From Mesonia ostreae (GTDB lineage Bacteria; Bacteroidota; Bacteroidia; Flavobacteriales; Flavobacteriaceae): a stretch of DNA of 64,000 nucleotides. Location: positions 62,001 to 126,000 of the forward strand of contig NZ_JAVRBG010000007.1 of assembly GCF_031845265.1 (NCBI RefSeq), read 5' to 3'. Below, one piece after another: positions 26,904 to 36,198 of the stretch. Made by a program: the position numbers and the translations under genes. Each line of letters opens with the position of its first letter. Position 1 is the first letter of the stretch. A model generated the notes under the pieces. That model worked only from the letters and a program-made list of their open reading frames with translations, did no database searches and had not been told where the DNA came from.

Positions 26904-28037
26904 ATGTTATTTTCAGAAATTTTAGGATTAGAGCACATTAAAAAGCACCTTAGCACGAGCGTAGATCGTGGCAGAATACCGCATGCTCAACTTTTTGTAG
27001 GAAAAAACGGAAGCGGAACCTTGCCTATGGCGATCGCGTATGCACAACATGTATTGTGTTCTAAAAATGAACGCGAAGAAGCTTGTCTAACTGCTTTTAA
27101 AAAACTTGCGCATCCCGATTTACATTTTACCTATCCTGTAGCCAATAATGACAGGGTAAAGAAAAATGCTACTGCGGAAGATTTTACAGGAGAATGGAGA
27201 GATTTTGTTTTAGATTCTCCCTACGGAAGTGTTTTTGACTGGTATCAATGTTTAGGAATTGAAAATAAACAAGGAAACATTAGTGTAAGAGATGCTCAAA
27301 ATGTCTTGAAAACGTTGAGTTTAAAATCTTACGAAGGTGGTTATAAAATAATGATTATTTGGGAAGCCGATAAACTAAACACTTCTGCCTCCAACAAGCT
27401 CTTAAAACTCATTGAAGAGCCGCCAAATAATACCATCTTTATTCTAATTACTGAAAATGAAGAGCAGATTTTACAAACTATACGCTCTCGTTGCCAAGCT
27501 TTGCATTTTCCGCCATTAGGAGAAAAAGTGATTGCTACCGCTTTAGAGAAAAAGGGAATTGCTGCAGCAGAAGCTTTAAAAATTGCCCATAAATCTGACG
27601 GAAGCTATACGCAAGCTTTAAGCATGCTCGAGCAGCATGAAAGTGAAGCTATTTTTGAAACTTGGTTTATTACTTGGGTGCGATCTGCTTTTAGAGCTAA
27701 AGGAAACAAAGCTGCTATTAAAGACATCTTGCAGTGGAGTGAAGATATTGCAGCTACAGGTAGAGAGACGCAAAAAAGATTTTTACACTACTGCTTAGAC
27801 TTTTTTAGGCAAGCCATGTTGTATAATTATAACAGCCAGTCATTAGTATATCTAGAACCTGATACGCCAGGATTTGAGCTAAGAAAATTTGCACCTTTTG
27901 TACATGGAAGCAATATGATTCAAATTACCGAAGAGATAGAAAAGGCAATTTACCATATTGAACGGAATGTAAATTCTAAAATCACCTTAGCAGATTTATC
28001 TATTAAGCTTACCCGATTACTACATCAAAAGGAATAA
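26904..28037 (+). CDS. holB: DNA polymerase III subunit delta'
   Basis: 377 residues, AAA+ clamp-loader subunit. It begins FSEILGLEHIKKHL, then HAQLFVGKNGSGTLPMAIAY. This P-loop lacks the usual GKT/GKS, as expected for delta', which does not hydrolyse ATP. Further seen are MIIWEADKLNTSASNKLLKL (sensor region), EEPPNNTIFILIT and TIRSRCQALHF (arginine-finger SRC motif). It acts in loading the sliding clamp during replication. Confidence 0.9.
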   Translation: MLFSEILGLEHIKKHLSTSVDRGRIPHAQLFVGKNGSGTLPMAIAYAQHVLCSKNEREEACLTAFKKLAHPDLHFTYPVANNDRVKKNATAEDFTGEWRDFVLDSPYGSVFDWYQCLGIENKQGNISVRDAQNVLKTLSLKSYEGGYKIMIIWEADKLNTSASNKLLKLIEEPPNNTIFILITENEEQILQTIRSRCQALHFPPLGEKVIATALEKKGIAAAEALKIAHKSDGSYTQALSMLEQHESEAIFETWFITWVRSAFRAKGNKAAIKDILQWSEDIAATGRETQKRFLHYCLDFFRQAMLYNYNSQSLVYLEPDTPGFELRKFAPFVHGSNMIQITEEIEKAIYHIERNVNSKITLADLSIKLTRLLHQKE

Positions 28038-28146
28038 ATTCTTTAAATTATCGGATCCAATTCATGAATGTGAGATGGAGCGCAGACGATATCTCTCTTC
28101 GAAATGGTTTGAGGTTGATTTAAAACTCAGTTTCGAGAAACATCAT

Positions 28147-28175
28147 AAAAAAAGCCCGCTTAATAGCGCGCTTTT
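28147..28175. terminator. hairpin terminator downstream of the Skp-like gene
   Basis: AAAAGCCCGC and GCGCGCTTTT form a stem with one mismatch and a short AT loop, with an A-run on one side and Ts on the other. It can serve the convergent holB (+) and the Skp-like gene (-). Confidence 0.7.
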
Positions 28176-28197
28176 CAAAGTATTTTATGAAAGGATC

Positions 28198-28710
28198 TTA
28201 TTTAACCGATTCATTTAAAGCTTTTAAAACTTCATCTGTAATGTCCTTTCCTTCTTTAGCGAACATAATGTTAGCCGACTCGTTAGATCCAAAAATATAA
28301 GTGTATCCATTCTTTTCACCGTAATCTGCAACAAAATCTTTTACAGTGGTAATTAAAGAATCAATAACCACATCGCTTTCTTCTCTTAATTGGTTGCTTT
28401 GCATTTGCTGCTGACGTTGTAATTGTTGTTGTTTTTGCATCAACATAGACTCTTTCTCTTGCTTTTGAGCATCAGACATAGAAGTAGATTGCTCTTGGTA
28501 AGCTTGTACTTCTTTTTGAAACTGCATCGCAACGGAATCCAATTCTTTTTTAAGCTTATCAGATTTTTTGGTAAACCTTGCTTCCGTAGATTTCATTTCT
28601 TTAAAATCTTGAATCAATTTGGTATTATTTACGTAAGCCGTTTTTTCTTGGTTACAAGATGATAATACTACAGCTCCGAAAACTAAAAGGATGATTTTCT
28701 TCATTTTCAT
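28198..28710 (-). CDS. OmpH/Skp-like lipoprotein
   Basis: 170 residues. A signal with lipobox VLSSC predicts a lipoprotein, whereas classical Skp is soluble. The mature part has the OmpH layout: a short beta segment (AYVNNTKLIQDF), a long charged coiled coil rich in K, E and Q (residues ~45-115), and a C-terminal helix/strand part ending YTYIFGSNESANIMFAKEGK. The family chaperones outer-membrane proteins in the periplasm. It is not beside bamA here. Its exact function is inferred. Confidence 0.8.
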   Translation of the reverse strand: MKMKKIILLVFGAVVLSSCNQEKTAYVNNTKLIQDFKEMKSTEARFTKKSDKLKKELDSVAMQFQKEVQAYQEQSTSMSDAQKQEKESMLMQKQQQLQRQQQMQSNQLREESDVVIDSLITTVKDFVADYGEKNGYTYIFGSNESANIMFAKEGKDITDEVLKALNESVK

Positions 28711-28909
28711 TCTATTAAAATTTTTTGCTAAAGTAATAAGTATTCTAGAAACATCAGCGGAAAAATTGCGTATATTTAAAAACTATGCCTCATAAATTTT
28801 TGATAAATAATATCTATATAAAATTACTCCAATTTAAACGTTTTAAGCTAAATTCTAATAAATTTAGTTACAAAAGTACTTTGATTCTCTAAAAGTTGCT
28901 TACACGCCT

Positions 28910-29758
28910 TCATTTTAGCTTTTTGAATGTATAAATGAGAGAAGAATGATTTTTGGCGGAATTTGCATTCATATTACTTTTTAAACCTATATAAAATGCT
29001 TTGAGAGGATTCTTAGACTTATTCTTATATTTTTCAGAAAGTAAACTTACATAAAAAGAATCAAAGTTTAAAGGTTTTACTTCTTTTAACTCAATCTCAT
29101 GTTCTTTAAAAATTCGTGTGATTCCTCTTTTAGAAAAATGCCATAAATGTCGAGGCACATCATAAGCCGCCCAATACTCTTTATAATATTGAGCATCGTA
29201 GCTCTCAAAATTAGGAACCGCAATCACCAATACTCCGTTAGGTTGAAGTAATTTCCTTAATTGCTGAATTTGTTCTTCTAGATTAGGCACATGTTCTAAC
29301 ACATGCCATAGAGTAATTACATCAAAATATTGATTCTTTACCGCAGCTAAATCTTCAAATAAATTAATGCCTTTAGCCTTTGCTAATTTTCTAGCCTTTT
29401 CATTAGGCTCTACTCCACTTACCTTCCAATTCTTCTGCGAAATAAAATGTAGGAAATCCCCAGTTCCCGCTCCTACATCTAAAAGTGTTTTTTCTTCCGT
29501 AGAAAAAGAATTAATGAGTTGAAGCTTTTTGGAAAGCATCCTTTTTTTTACCCACTGATAAGCTTTATCAAATAATCTTTTGGAAGCATCCGTATGAGAA
29601 ATGTAATCTTCGCTCTCGTAATAATTAGGTAATTCTTCTAGTGAAGGCTGCGGAGTTGTAATTAGGATATCTTGATGTTTATTCCAAATCAGTTCAAAAG
29701 TTTCACCAGAAACACTATGATCCTTGCACGTTAAATAAACTGCTTTACTTTTTTGCAT
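28910..29758 (-). CDS. class I SAM-dependent methyltransferase
   Basis: 282 residues. Rossmann methyltransferase motif I is LLDVGAGTGDFL, followed by VSGVEPNEKARKLA (acidic ribose binder), then DVITLWHVLEHVPN and NGVLVIAVPN. The C-terminal part (PRHLWHFSKRGITRI) is typical of Bacteroidota members of unknown substrate. It is 3 bases from the lipoprotein gene upstream, which is itself just beyond a parS-like site. Confidence 0.88.
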   Translation of the reverse strand: MQKSKAVYLTCKDHSVSGETFELIWNKHQDILITTPQPSLEELPNYYESEDYISHTDASKRLFDKAYQWVKKRMLSKKLQLINSFSTEEKTLLDVGAGTGDFLHFISQKNWKVSGVEPNEKARKLAKAKGINLFEDLAAVKNQYFDVITLWHVLEHVPNLEEQIQQLRKLLQPNGVLVIAVPNFESYDAQYYKEYWAAYDVPRHLWHFSKRGITRIFKEHEIELKEVKPLNFDSFYVSLLSEKYKNKSKNPLKAFYIGLKSNMNANSAKNHSSLIYTFKKLK

Positions 29759-29761
29759 TTC

Positions 29762-30265
29762 TTAGTTTAAATAATGTTTATACTTCAAAAGTTTGTTAAT
29801 AATGGCTTTACTTCTCATACTAGAACCTGCTAGAACATCATTCCCTTCTTTATCGGTGACCTGAATATGTACAAAATAATAATATGTAGTATCTGGATTT
29901 GGATCTTCGTCTTTATTCAGATTTTCATTATCGGTTTTTAAAGACTCCCTAATGATATAACCAAGTAAATTTACCATTACATCTTTATCCCTAGAAGTAA
30001 TTATAAGAACGTTTAATTCTTCATCAGGATACAGTTGATCTGTTGTAAAATTAAACGGCATATAAGATGTATCTAACCTGAAGAACGAGATCGATTTTTT
30101 CTCAAAATCTTTTTTATTCCCAGGATATTCAAACACAAATTTAGACGCGGTTTCCTCCTTATTCTGAATTAATTCATAGGCATCAATCTTCTTCGCTCTA
30201 TGGGTATAAAAACAAGATTGCAATAAGAATGAGATTCCGAAAAGAACTAAAAAATTTTTTATCAT
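29762..30265 (-). CDS. hypothetical lipoprotein
   Basis: 167 residues from the ATG at 30265. A longer frame starting at 30289 uses an ATG inside the parS-like palindrome. The inner start gives a clean lipoprotein signal, MIKNFLVLFGISFLLQSC. The body is about 150 residues, hydrophilic, mixed strands and helices, and I do not recognise the family. Its neighbours are mnmG upstream and a methyltransferase downstream. Confidence 0.65.
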   Translation of the reverse strand: MIKNFLVLFGISFLLQSCFYTHRAKKIDAYELIQNKEETASKFVFEYPGNKKDFEKKSISFFRLDTSYMPFNFTTDQLYPDEELNVLIITSRDKDVMVNLLGYIIRESLKTDNENLNKDEDPNPDTTYYYFVHIQVTDKEGNDVLAGSSMRSKAIINKLLKYKHYLN

Positions 30266-30271
30266 ATCCTC

Positions 30272-30289
30272 ATGTTCCACGTGGAACAT
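30272..30289. promoter_or_regulatory. parS: parS-like centromere site, copy 1
   Basis: A perfect 18-base palindrome, ATGTTCCACGTGGAACAT. The 16-base core TGTTCCACGTGGAACA differs from the classical ParB site TGTTTCACGTGAAACA by one symmetrical base pair. It lies just downstream of mnmG, a common neighbour of parS and the replication origin. A second identical core lies on the other side of mnmG. Confidence 0.85.
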
Positions 30290-30295
30290 TTCTAA

Positions 30296-32167
30296 TTATC
30301 TGCCCAAATAAACCAATAATACCGAAATATCTGCTGGACTCACCCCGCTTACTCTAGACGCTTGAGAAACGGTAGTAGGTTGAATTTTATTTAACTTCTC
30401 TCGCGCCTCCATAGACATGGATTGAATTGGAGAGTAATCAAAATTAGCAGGAATCTTCAAATTCTCTAAACGATGAAGCTTATCCGCGTTATTCTTTTCC
30501 TTATTAATATACCCCGAATATTTCACCTGAATTTCGGCTTGTTCTAATACCTCTTCATCCAATTGATGTTCTTGCACATAATTTTCTACAGCTTCAAATT
30601 TTCTAACATCTTGCATAGAGATATTAGGACGAGCAAACAATTTAAACATTTTGCCGCTTTGTTTTACTGGAGCAGAATTATTACGTTTTAACACAGGATT
30701 TGCTTCTTCTGGAGTAACACTGGTTTGTTTAAAAAAGTCGACAAAATTTAAAGAAGCTTCTTTCTTCTCTTTCATTCGATTTAATCTATTTTCTCCTGCC
30801 AATCCAATTTGATAAGATTTTTCCGTTAAACGGAAGTCGGCATTATCTTGTCTTAACAAGGTGCGGTATTCTGCACGCGAGGTAAACATACGATAAGGCT
30901 CTTCTGTACCTTTAGTAATTAAATCATCGATAAGAACGCCTATATAAGCCTCGTCACGTTGCAAAGTAAATTCTTCTCGTTCTTGTACTTTTAAAGCCGC
31001 ATTGATGCCTGCCATTAAACCTTGCGAAGCGGCTTCTTCATAACCTGTGGTACCGTTAATCTGTCCTGCAAAATAAAGGCCGTTAACTAATTTGGTTTCT
31101 AGAGTATGTCTTAGTTGTGTTGGCGGAAAATAATCGTATTCTATAGCATAACCCGGTCTAAAAAATTTCACCTTTTCAAATCCTTCTACAGATTTTAATG
31201 CGTTGTATTGCACATCTTCTGGTAAGCTAGTAGAGAAACCATTCACATAGTATTCTACGGTATTCCAACCTTCTGGTTCTACAAAGAGTTGGTGACGGTC
31301 TTTATCAGCAAAGCGATTAATCTTATCTTCTATACTTGGGCAGTATCGAGGTCCTACACTTTCAATTCTTCCATTAAACATGGGAGAGCGATCAAAACCT
31401 TCTCGCAACACATCGTGCACCAATGTCGAGGTGTACGTCATATGGCAAGAGCGTTGTTTTTCTAATGGTTTCGTAATATCTAAATAAGAAAATTTCGCAG
31501 GAATTTCATCTCCGGGTTGTTCAATCATTTTAGAAAAATCTAAAGAACGACCATCTACTCTTGGTGGCGTTCCTGTTTTCATTCTTCCAGATTCAAAACC
31601 CATTTCAATTAAATCGGCTGTTATTCCTGTGGCGGCTCTTTCTCCTGCTCTTCCCCCACCAAAGTTTTTATCACCAATATGAATCAATCCATTTAAAAAA
31701 GTACCGTTGGTAAGAATAACAGATTTAGATTTTATTTCGATACCTAAAGAAGTTTTCACTCCTTTAATTTCGTCTTTCTCTATAATCAATCCAGAAACCA
31801 TTTCTTGATAGAAATCTAGATTCGGAGTTTTTTCTAACATCAATCGCCAATCTTCAGCAAAACGCATGCGGTCACTTTGTACACGCGGACTCCACATGGC
31901 GGGTCCTTTACTTTTATTCAGCATTTTAAACTGAATGGCGCTGGTATCACTTACGATTCCGCTATAACCTCCCAAAGCATCAATTTCTCGAACAATCTGC
32001 CCTTTGGCAATTCCGCCCATAGCGGGATTACAAGACATTTGAGCAATATTTTGGAGACTCATGGTAATCAATAAAGTCTTGCTTCCCATATTTGCAGCAG
32101 CAGCAGCAGCCTCGCTACCTGCGTGGCCCCCTCCCACAACAATTACATCATATTCTTCTAAAAACAT
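30296..32167 (-). CDS. mnmG: tRNA uridine-5-carboxymethylaminomethyl modification enzyme MnmG (GidA)
   Basis: 623 residues, full length. FAD-binding start DVIVVGGGHAGSEAA, then SCNPAMGGIAKGQIVREIDA, the cysteine-bearing CPSIEDK region and ETKLVNGLYFAGQINGTTGY. With MnmE it modifies the wobble uridine of certain tRNAs. It stands between two parS-like palindromes. It ends 7 bases after copy 1 and starts 12 bases downstream of ybeY's end. Confidence 0.97.
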   Translation of the reverse strand: MFLEEYDVIVVGGGHAGSEAAAAAANMGSKTLLITMSLQNIAQMSCNPAMGGIAKGQIVREIDALGGYSGIVSDTSAIQFKMLNKSKGPAMWSPRVQSDRMRFAEDWRLMLEKTPNLDFYQEMVSGLIIEKDEIKGVKTSLGIEIKSKSVILTNGTFLNGLIHIGDKNFGGGRAGERAATGITADLIEMGFESGRMKTGTPPRVDGRSLDFSKMIEQPGDEIPAKFSYLDITKPLEKQRSCHMTYTSTLVHDVLREGFDRSPMFNGRIESVGPRYCPSIEDKINRFADKDRHQLFVEPEGWNTVEYYVNGFSTSLPEDVQYNALKSVEGFEKVKFFRPGYAIEYDYFPPTQLRHTLETKLVNGLYFAGQINGTTGYEEAASQGLMAGINAALKVQEREEFTLQRDEAYIGVLIDDLITKGTEEPYRMFTSRAEYRTLLRQDNADFRLTEKSYQIGLAGENRLNRMKEKKEASLNFVDFFKQTSVTPEEANPVLKRNNSAPVKQSGKMFKLFARPNISMQDVRKFEAVENYVQEHQLDEEVLEQAEIQVKYSGYINKEKNNADKLHRLENLKIPANFDYSPIQSMSMEAREKLNKIQPTTVSQASRVSGVSPADISVLLVYLGR

Positions 32168-32178
32168 AGGTGTTTTTT

Positions 32179-32598
32179 CTATTGTTCCACGTGGAACATT
32201 TTCATTTTTTCATTCTCTTTCTTCCTCATCAGCGCTTCTTCCTGTGGTGTTTTGTCATTAAAACCACACAAATGAAGAACCCCATGACTCATCACTCGTC
32301 GCAGTTCATCATCAAAACTTACATTAAAATCTTTGGCATTCTCAGCAAGTCGCTCGGTAGAAATGTAAATATCACTATTAATTTGTTTCCCCATATTATA
32401 GTTAAACGTAATGATATCGGTAAGCGTATCGTGATCCAAATAGTCTTTATTAAGTTTTAATAAATAATCGTCATCACAAAATATATAACTGATTTCTCCT
32501 TCTGAAAAACCTTCTGATGCTATTATATGAGAAATCCACTTTTCGTAATCTATTTCTTCTGATAAAATAAAATCATTTTCGCTAAAAAACTGAATCAT
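32179..32598 (-). CDS. ybeY: endoribonuclease YbeY (rRNA maturation factor)
   Basis: 139 residues. The zinc-binding signature SHGVLHLCGFNDKT (HxxxHxxGxxD) is near the C-terminus, preceded by DTLTDIITFNY. It takes part in 16S rRNA 3' processing and ribosome quality control. The last codons (MFHVEQ) are written by the parS-like palindrome, so the site is partly inside the gene. It overlaps the DUF4175 gene by 4 bases. Confidence 0.93.
   Translation of the reverse strand: MIQFFSENDFILSEEIDYEKWISHIIASEGFSEGEISYIFCDDDYLLKLNKDYLDHDTLTDIITFNYNMGKQINSDIYISTERLAENAKDFNVSFDDELRRVMSHGVLHLCGFNDKTPQEEALMRKKENEKMKMFHVEQ
32183..32198. promoter_or_regulatory. parS: parS-like centromere site, copy 2
   Basis: The 16-base palindrome TGTTCCACGTGGAACA, identical to the core of copy 1 about 1.9 kb away. 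It overlaps the last codons of ybeY and lies 16 bases upstream of the mnmG start codon. It could also affect mnmG transcription if ParB binds. Confidence 0.85.
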
Positions 32599-35500
32599 TC
32601 TTTTTGGGTAAAGTATTCTTTTACAATCTCTTGATAATTTTTTTGCAAAGGTAAGGCTTGTCTATTTAATATTTCAGTAGTATTAAAATAATCTTTAGCG
32701 GTTGTTTTAAGGCTATTAGCGTCATTACTAAAATCCTTATCATTGGTTTCAGAAGTTCTTTTTTGTTCTTCTCCTTGCTGAAGCAAAGCTTGTTCCATCT
32801 CTAATAAACGGTGTTCTATTTGTTTCATTTTAGAGCCGGTATTTTTTGTAACACCTTTGGTAAGCAATTCATCTTCTATCTGTTCCATTGCCCGAGATAG
32901 TCGTTTGGCTTCTGACCCCAAATTTTGTTGTTTAATCATGTCATTTAATTGCATACGTAGAAATTGCTGTTCTTTAAAGATTTCAAATAATTCTTTACTC
33001 ATCTTTTCAGAATCTCCGTCGCCTCCACTTTCTCCATTCTTACCTTCACCATCAGGTTTCCCTTGCCCCGGTTGTTGTCCATTTTCACCTTGTTCACCTT
33101 CCTTTCCTTCGCCAGGTTTTTTACCACCTTCTCCTTTCTTGCCTTCACCTGGTTTCTTTCCTTTTTCTCCAGCTTTCTCTCCTAATTCTCCTTGTTTCTT
33201 GATAATATCCTTAAGTTGAAAACCTGCTCCTTGTCCTTGTCCTTCCTTTCCATTACCAGAAGAACCTTGTCCTTCACCTTGAGCATTCATTTGCATTTGC
33301 ATTTGCTCTAAACTTTCATTCAGCATATTCGCTAAGTCATTGGCGCCTTTAAATACATACTGCTGACTAGCAACTCCTCTCGCAATTTTATTATCTGCAA
33401 AGCGCTCTAAAGCTTTGTCGATATTGAAATTGATATCGGTAATCACTGAAGTAATATTTTCTGAAATCATAGGATTTCTAGAAGCTAAACCAAATAAACT
33501 GTCGTCTACATGTTTAAAGTTTTCTTTTAAGGTTTGTTGCTGCTTTAGGTTACGCACGTATCGCGGACTGTTATCATTCAGTTTCTCAAATTGAAGCATA
33601 AGCTCTTCTTGTTCAAAAGAAAAACTCATGAGGTTTTCTAAAATTTGACGCAGCATTTCAGCATCTTCTTGCATTTGTTCTTGTCCGCCTTTCGCCATAG
33701 CAGATTGCATTTTTTTAGACATCTGCTTCATCTTTTCCGCGGCAGATTGTTGTTTTTTCTGAGCAGATTTTTTGGATGGAGCACTTTCTTCACTTTCCGC
33801 TTTTTCACTTTTTTCTAGATCCTCTTTGGCATCATCTTGATCTTTCTTTACAGCATCTTCTTGAGTTTCTTCCCTAGGAATATCCATAGGGCTTTTTAGC
33901 TTTTGGTTCTCCTTTTCAAGTTCGTCCATTTGCTTTTGAATATCTTCAAAATCCTTATTGAGTTCTTCTTGGGCTTCAGCGGTATTGTCTTTTTCTTCTA
34001 AGCTTAATTTCTCCTGCTCTTTCGCGAGTTCTTGCAAATCAGAAGCAATTTTTTCGGCTTTTTGCTCTACATAATAACGTTTGGTAAGCTCTAATAGTTG
34101 TTCTAAAGATTTTTGTTGCGTGGTATTGCGTTTAGACAAGTCTTCCATCTTCTTATGCAAATCTTCCTTGTCTAATTTATCTTGGTATTTTTCTAATTCT
34201 TCTAGAAGCTGGTCGTTCTTTTCTATCTGTTTTTGACTCTTCTCCAAGCGTTTTTCCAATTCTTTTTTTAAAGGGTCATTCGTCTTCAACTCTTCCAGAT
34301 TTTGCTTCATCTTCTCTGTGTAGGACTTCATCAATTCATCTTGCCTACGCTGGCGCTCAGTAAAATTTCTAAGCTTTTCTTTATCTTGGTAATTAAGCTG
34401 TTTTTTTTCCCGCTGAGATTGATCTAACTGCTTTAATTGCTTGCTTTGCTCTTTCATTTCTTGCAAAGACTCACTCATGCCTTGCATTGCATTCTGTTGG
34501 TTTTCTAAGTTTCTTTCCTGTTCCTCTTTATTAGTAAGTAATTGATAACCAAATACTTCACTTTTTTTAGATTTATACTTGTGAAACGCATCATTATCTG
34601 TCACTAAGAAGTAAAACTCATAGGGAACTCCTTTTTCTAAATCCAAATCATTCGGAAATTGATAAAAGAATTCGGCATAATCCTTTCCGTTAAACGGAAG
34701 TTTTTTAGTCTTGATATCCTTGCGATCTTTAACTGGATAATACACAATTTGAAGGTTGGTAATCGCGTGGTCATCGGTAATCACACCTTTAAAATAATGA
34801 ATAGCTGCTTGTGTAGAATCTTCCTTTTTTTCTACCTGAATACTAGGGAATTGATCTTTAATTACTTTTAAGGAATAATACAGCTTCTCATAGTCTTTTA
34901 AGGAAGCATTTGAAGTTACCACCGCATAATCTGCTGAGTTATAGATGCTTTTTTCCAATAAGAACCGATTGTCTTGCTTTTTAAAAGCATACAAACTATC
35001 CAAGCCATCTAGTTTCACTTCATCGGTAGCATTGGTCGAAAGCTCCCACTTTACTTTGGTTCCTTCAGGAATCGTGGCATTTCCGGTTCCTTCCACCACT
35101 TCGTCGGGTTGATTGATGTATGCAGGATAATCCAAATACATTTTAAAATCTACTAGTGTTGGCACTGGCATTACTTCAATTTGATACGGTCTAGAGGTAA
35201 CCTCGTTAGAACTTAGGTAAAAATTGGTGTTGTTTTTAATCCGTGTAAACGTGTATTCAAAAACTCCCAGTGCCACTTCTTTAAGGACAAATTCTTTCTC
35301 GTTGATATGTATTTTTGCCGTTTCCGGAATTACTTTTCCTTCCGTAGTAATTTTTAGGGTGATTTGATCATTTTCTTTCACCTGAAGTTTGCTTTCATCC
35401 AACTTAAAAGCAAAAGCTGCGGGCGGTTCATACTCGGTATCATAATTCACTACGCGGGCATAACTATCTGAAAACATTTGTTCATTTCCTGAAATATAAA

Positions 35501-36002
35501 TCGCTAAAAATATGGCTAGTGGAATAATCGCATATTTAAGATAACCTACATTACTTTTAAAATTAATGGCTGTAGTAAAAGGTACAGGTTGCAATTCTTT
35601 AGATTTCTGCTCAATACTGGCCAACAAAAGGTCTGAATCTTGTAAATGCTTTTCCTTTTGTAATTGAAGAACATTTAAAAGCTTGTCATCTACCTGCGGA
35701 AAATGTTTCCCGATCATGTGTGAAGCCTCTTCGTGACTTATTCCACGAGAAAGCTTGAACAATTTACTTAAAGGAATAATAATAAATTTAATAAATAAGG
35801 CCACCTCTACTCCAATAAACAACCAAAAAAGAATACTTCGGCTTAAAGAGCTAAGCCATAGAAAATATTCTAAAAAGACGGTCATTAAAAAGTAAAGCAA
35901 TCCTATTGCAAAAAATAAAATAACTCCTTTTAAAAGTTCGTTGATGTAGAACTTTCTAATAAAGCCTTCTAATTTTTGTTGAATATGCTGGTAGTTGTTC
36001 AT
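32595..36002 (-). CDS. DUF4175 family large membrane/coiled-coil protein
   Basis: 1135 residues. Two N-terminal transmembrane helices (about 17-60) and a third near 153-170 are followed by a periplasmic-type beta-rich region (~200-500). A very long charged coiled coil rich in Q, K and E (~500-790) comes next, then a G/K/E/Q low-complexity tract (~925-1010) and a final helical part. It matches the Bacteroidota DUF4175 family as I remember it; function unknown. It overlaps ybeY by 4 bases, giving an operon DUF4175-ybeY-mnmG. Confidence 0.8.
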   Translation of the reverse strand: MNNYQHIQQKLEGFIRKFYINELLKGVILFFAIGLLYFLMTVFLEYFLWLSSLSRSILFWLFIGVEVALFIKFIIIPLSKLFKLSRGISHEEASHMIGKHFPQVDDKLLNVLQLQKEKHLQDSDLLLASIEQKSKELQPVPFTTAINFKSNVGYLKYAIIPLAIFLAIYISGNEQMFSDSYARVVNYDTEYEPPAAFAFKLDESKLQVKENDQITLKITTEGKVIPETAKIHINEKEFVLKEVALGVFEYTFTRIKNNTNFYLSSNEVTSRPYQIEVMPVPTLVDFKMYLDYPAYINQPDEVVEGTGNATIPEGTKVKWELSTNATDEVKLDGLDSLYAFKKQDNRFLLEKSIYNSADYAVVTSNASLKDYEKLYYSLKVIKDQFPSIQVEKKEDSTQAAIHYFKGVITDDHAITNLQIVYYPVKDRKDIKTKKLPFNGKDYAEFFYQFPNDLDLEKGVPYEFYFLVTDNDAFHKYKSKKSEVFGYQLLTNKEEQERNLENQQNAMQGMSESLQEMKEQSKQLKQLDQSQREKKQLNYQDKEKLRNFTERQRRQDELMKSYTEKMKQNLEELKTNDPLKKELEKRLEKSQKQIEKNDQLLEELEKYQDKLDKEDLHKKMEDLSKRNTTQQKSLEQLLELTKRYYVEQKAEKIASDLQELAKEQEKLSLEEKDNTAEAQEELNKDFEDIQKQMDELEKENQKLKSPMDIPREETQEDAVKKDQDDAKEDLEKSEKAESEESAPSKKSAQKKQQSAAEKMKQMSKKMQSAMAKGGQEQMQEDAEMLRQILENLMSFSFEQEELMLQFEKLNDNSPRYVRNLKQQQTLKENFKHVDDSLFGLASRNPMISENITSVITDINFNIDKALERFADNKIARGVASQQYVFKGANDLANMLNESLEQMQMQMNAQGEGQGSSGNGKEGQGQGAGFQLKDIIKKQGELGEKAGEKGKKPGEGKKGEGGKKPGEGKEGEQGENGQQPGQGKPDGEGKNGESGGDGDSEKMSKELFEIFKEQQFLRMQLNDMIKQQNLGSEAKRLSRAMEQIEDELLTKGVTKNTGSKMKQIEHRLLEMEQALLQQGEEQKRTSETNDKDFSNDANSLKTTAKDYFNTTEILNRQALPLQKNYQEIVKEYFTQKE

Positions 36003-36176
36003 AATATTTAACTCCTTCTTCTATAACCCCTAAAAATACATAATTTACTTTAGCTACGCTATTAAAATAAAAAAGCTACGAAATCACTCGCTTTTTGTGC
36101 TTTATGAATGGATGAAACACTCACTAAAACACCAAATACTAGGCATAGACTATTGGTTTACTTCTAAAGAACATAG

Positions 36177-36184
36177 TATATTTG
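36177..36184 (+). promoter_or_regulatory. probable gltX promoter
   Basis: TATATTTG (TAnnTTTG -7 box) with a TTG at 36153-36155, 21 bases upstream, fits the Bacteroidota sigma-factor spacing. The gltX ATG follows at 36199, so the transcript would have a very short leader. Confidence 0.5.
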
Positions 36185-36198
36185 CTAAAAAAATAATC

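Noticed and set aside
30266..30289. Longer start of the hypothetical lipoprotein at 30289
   Set aside because: That ATG belongs to the parS-like palindrome and would put eight polar residues before a clean lipoprotein signal.
32857..33219. Antisense ORF of 120 codons rich in Pro, Ser and Phe
   Set aside because: It is the complement of the low-complexity G/E/K/Q tract of the DUF4175 gene. The biased composition removes stop codons on the other strand.
36097..36198. Longer N-terminus of gltX from an upstream ATG
   Set aside because: The 34 extra residues precede the universal synthetase start and overlap the best promoter box. The ATG at 36199 is better.
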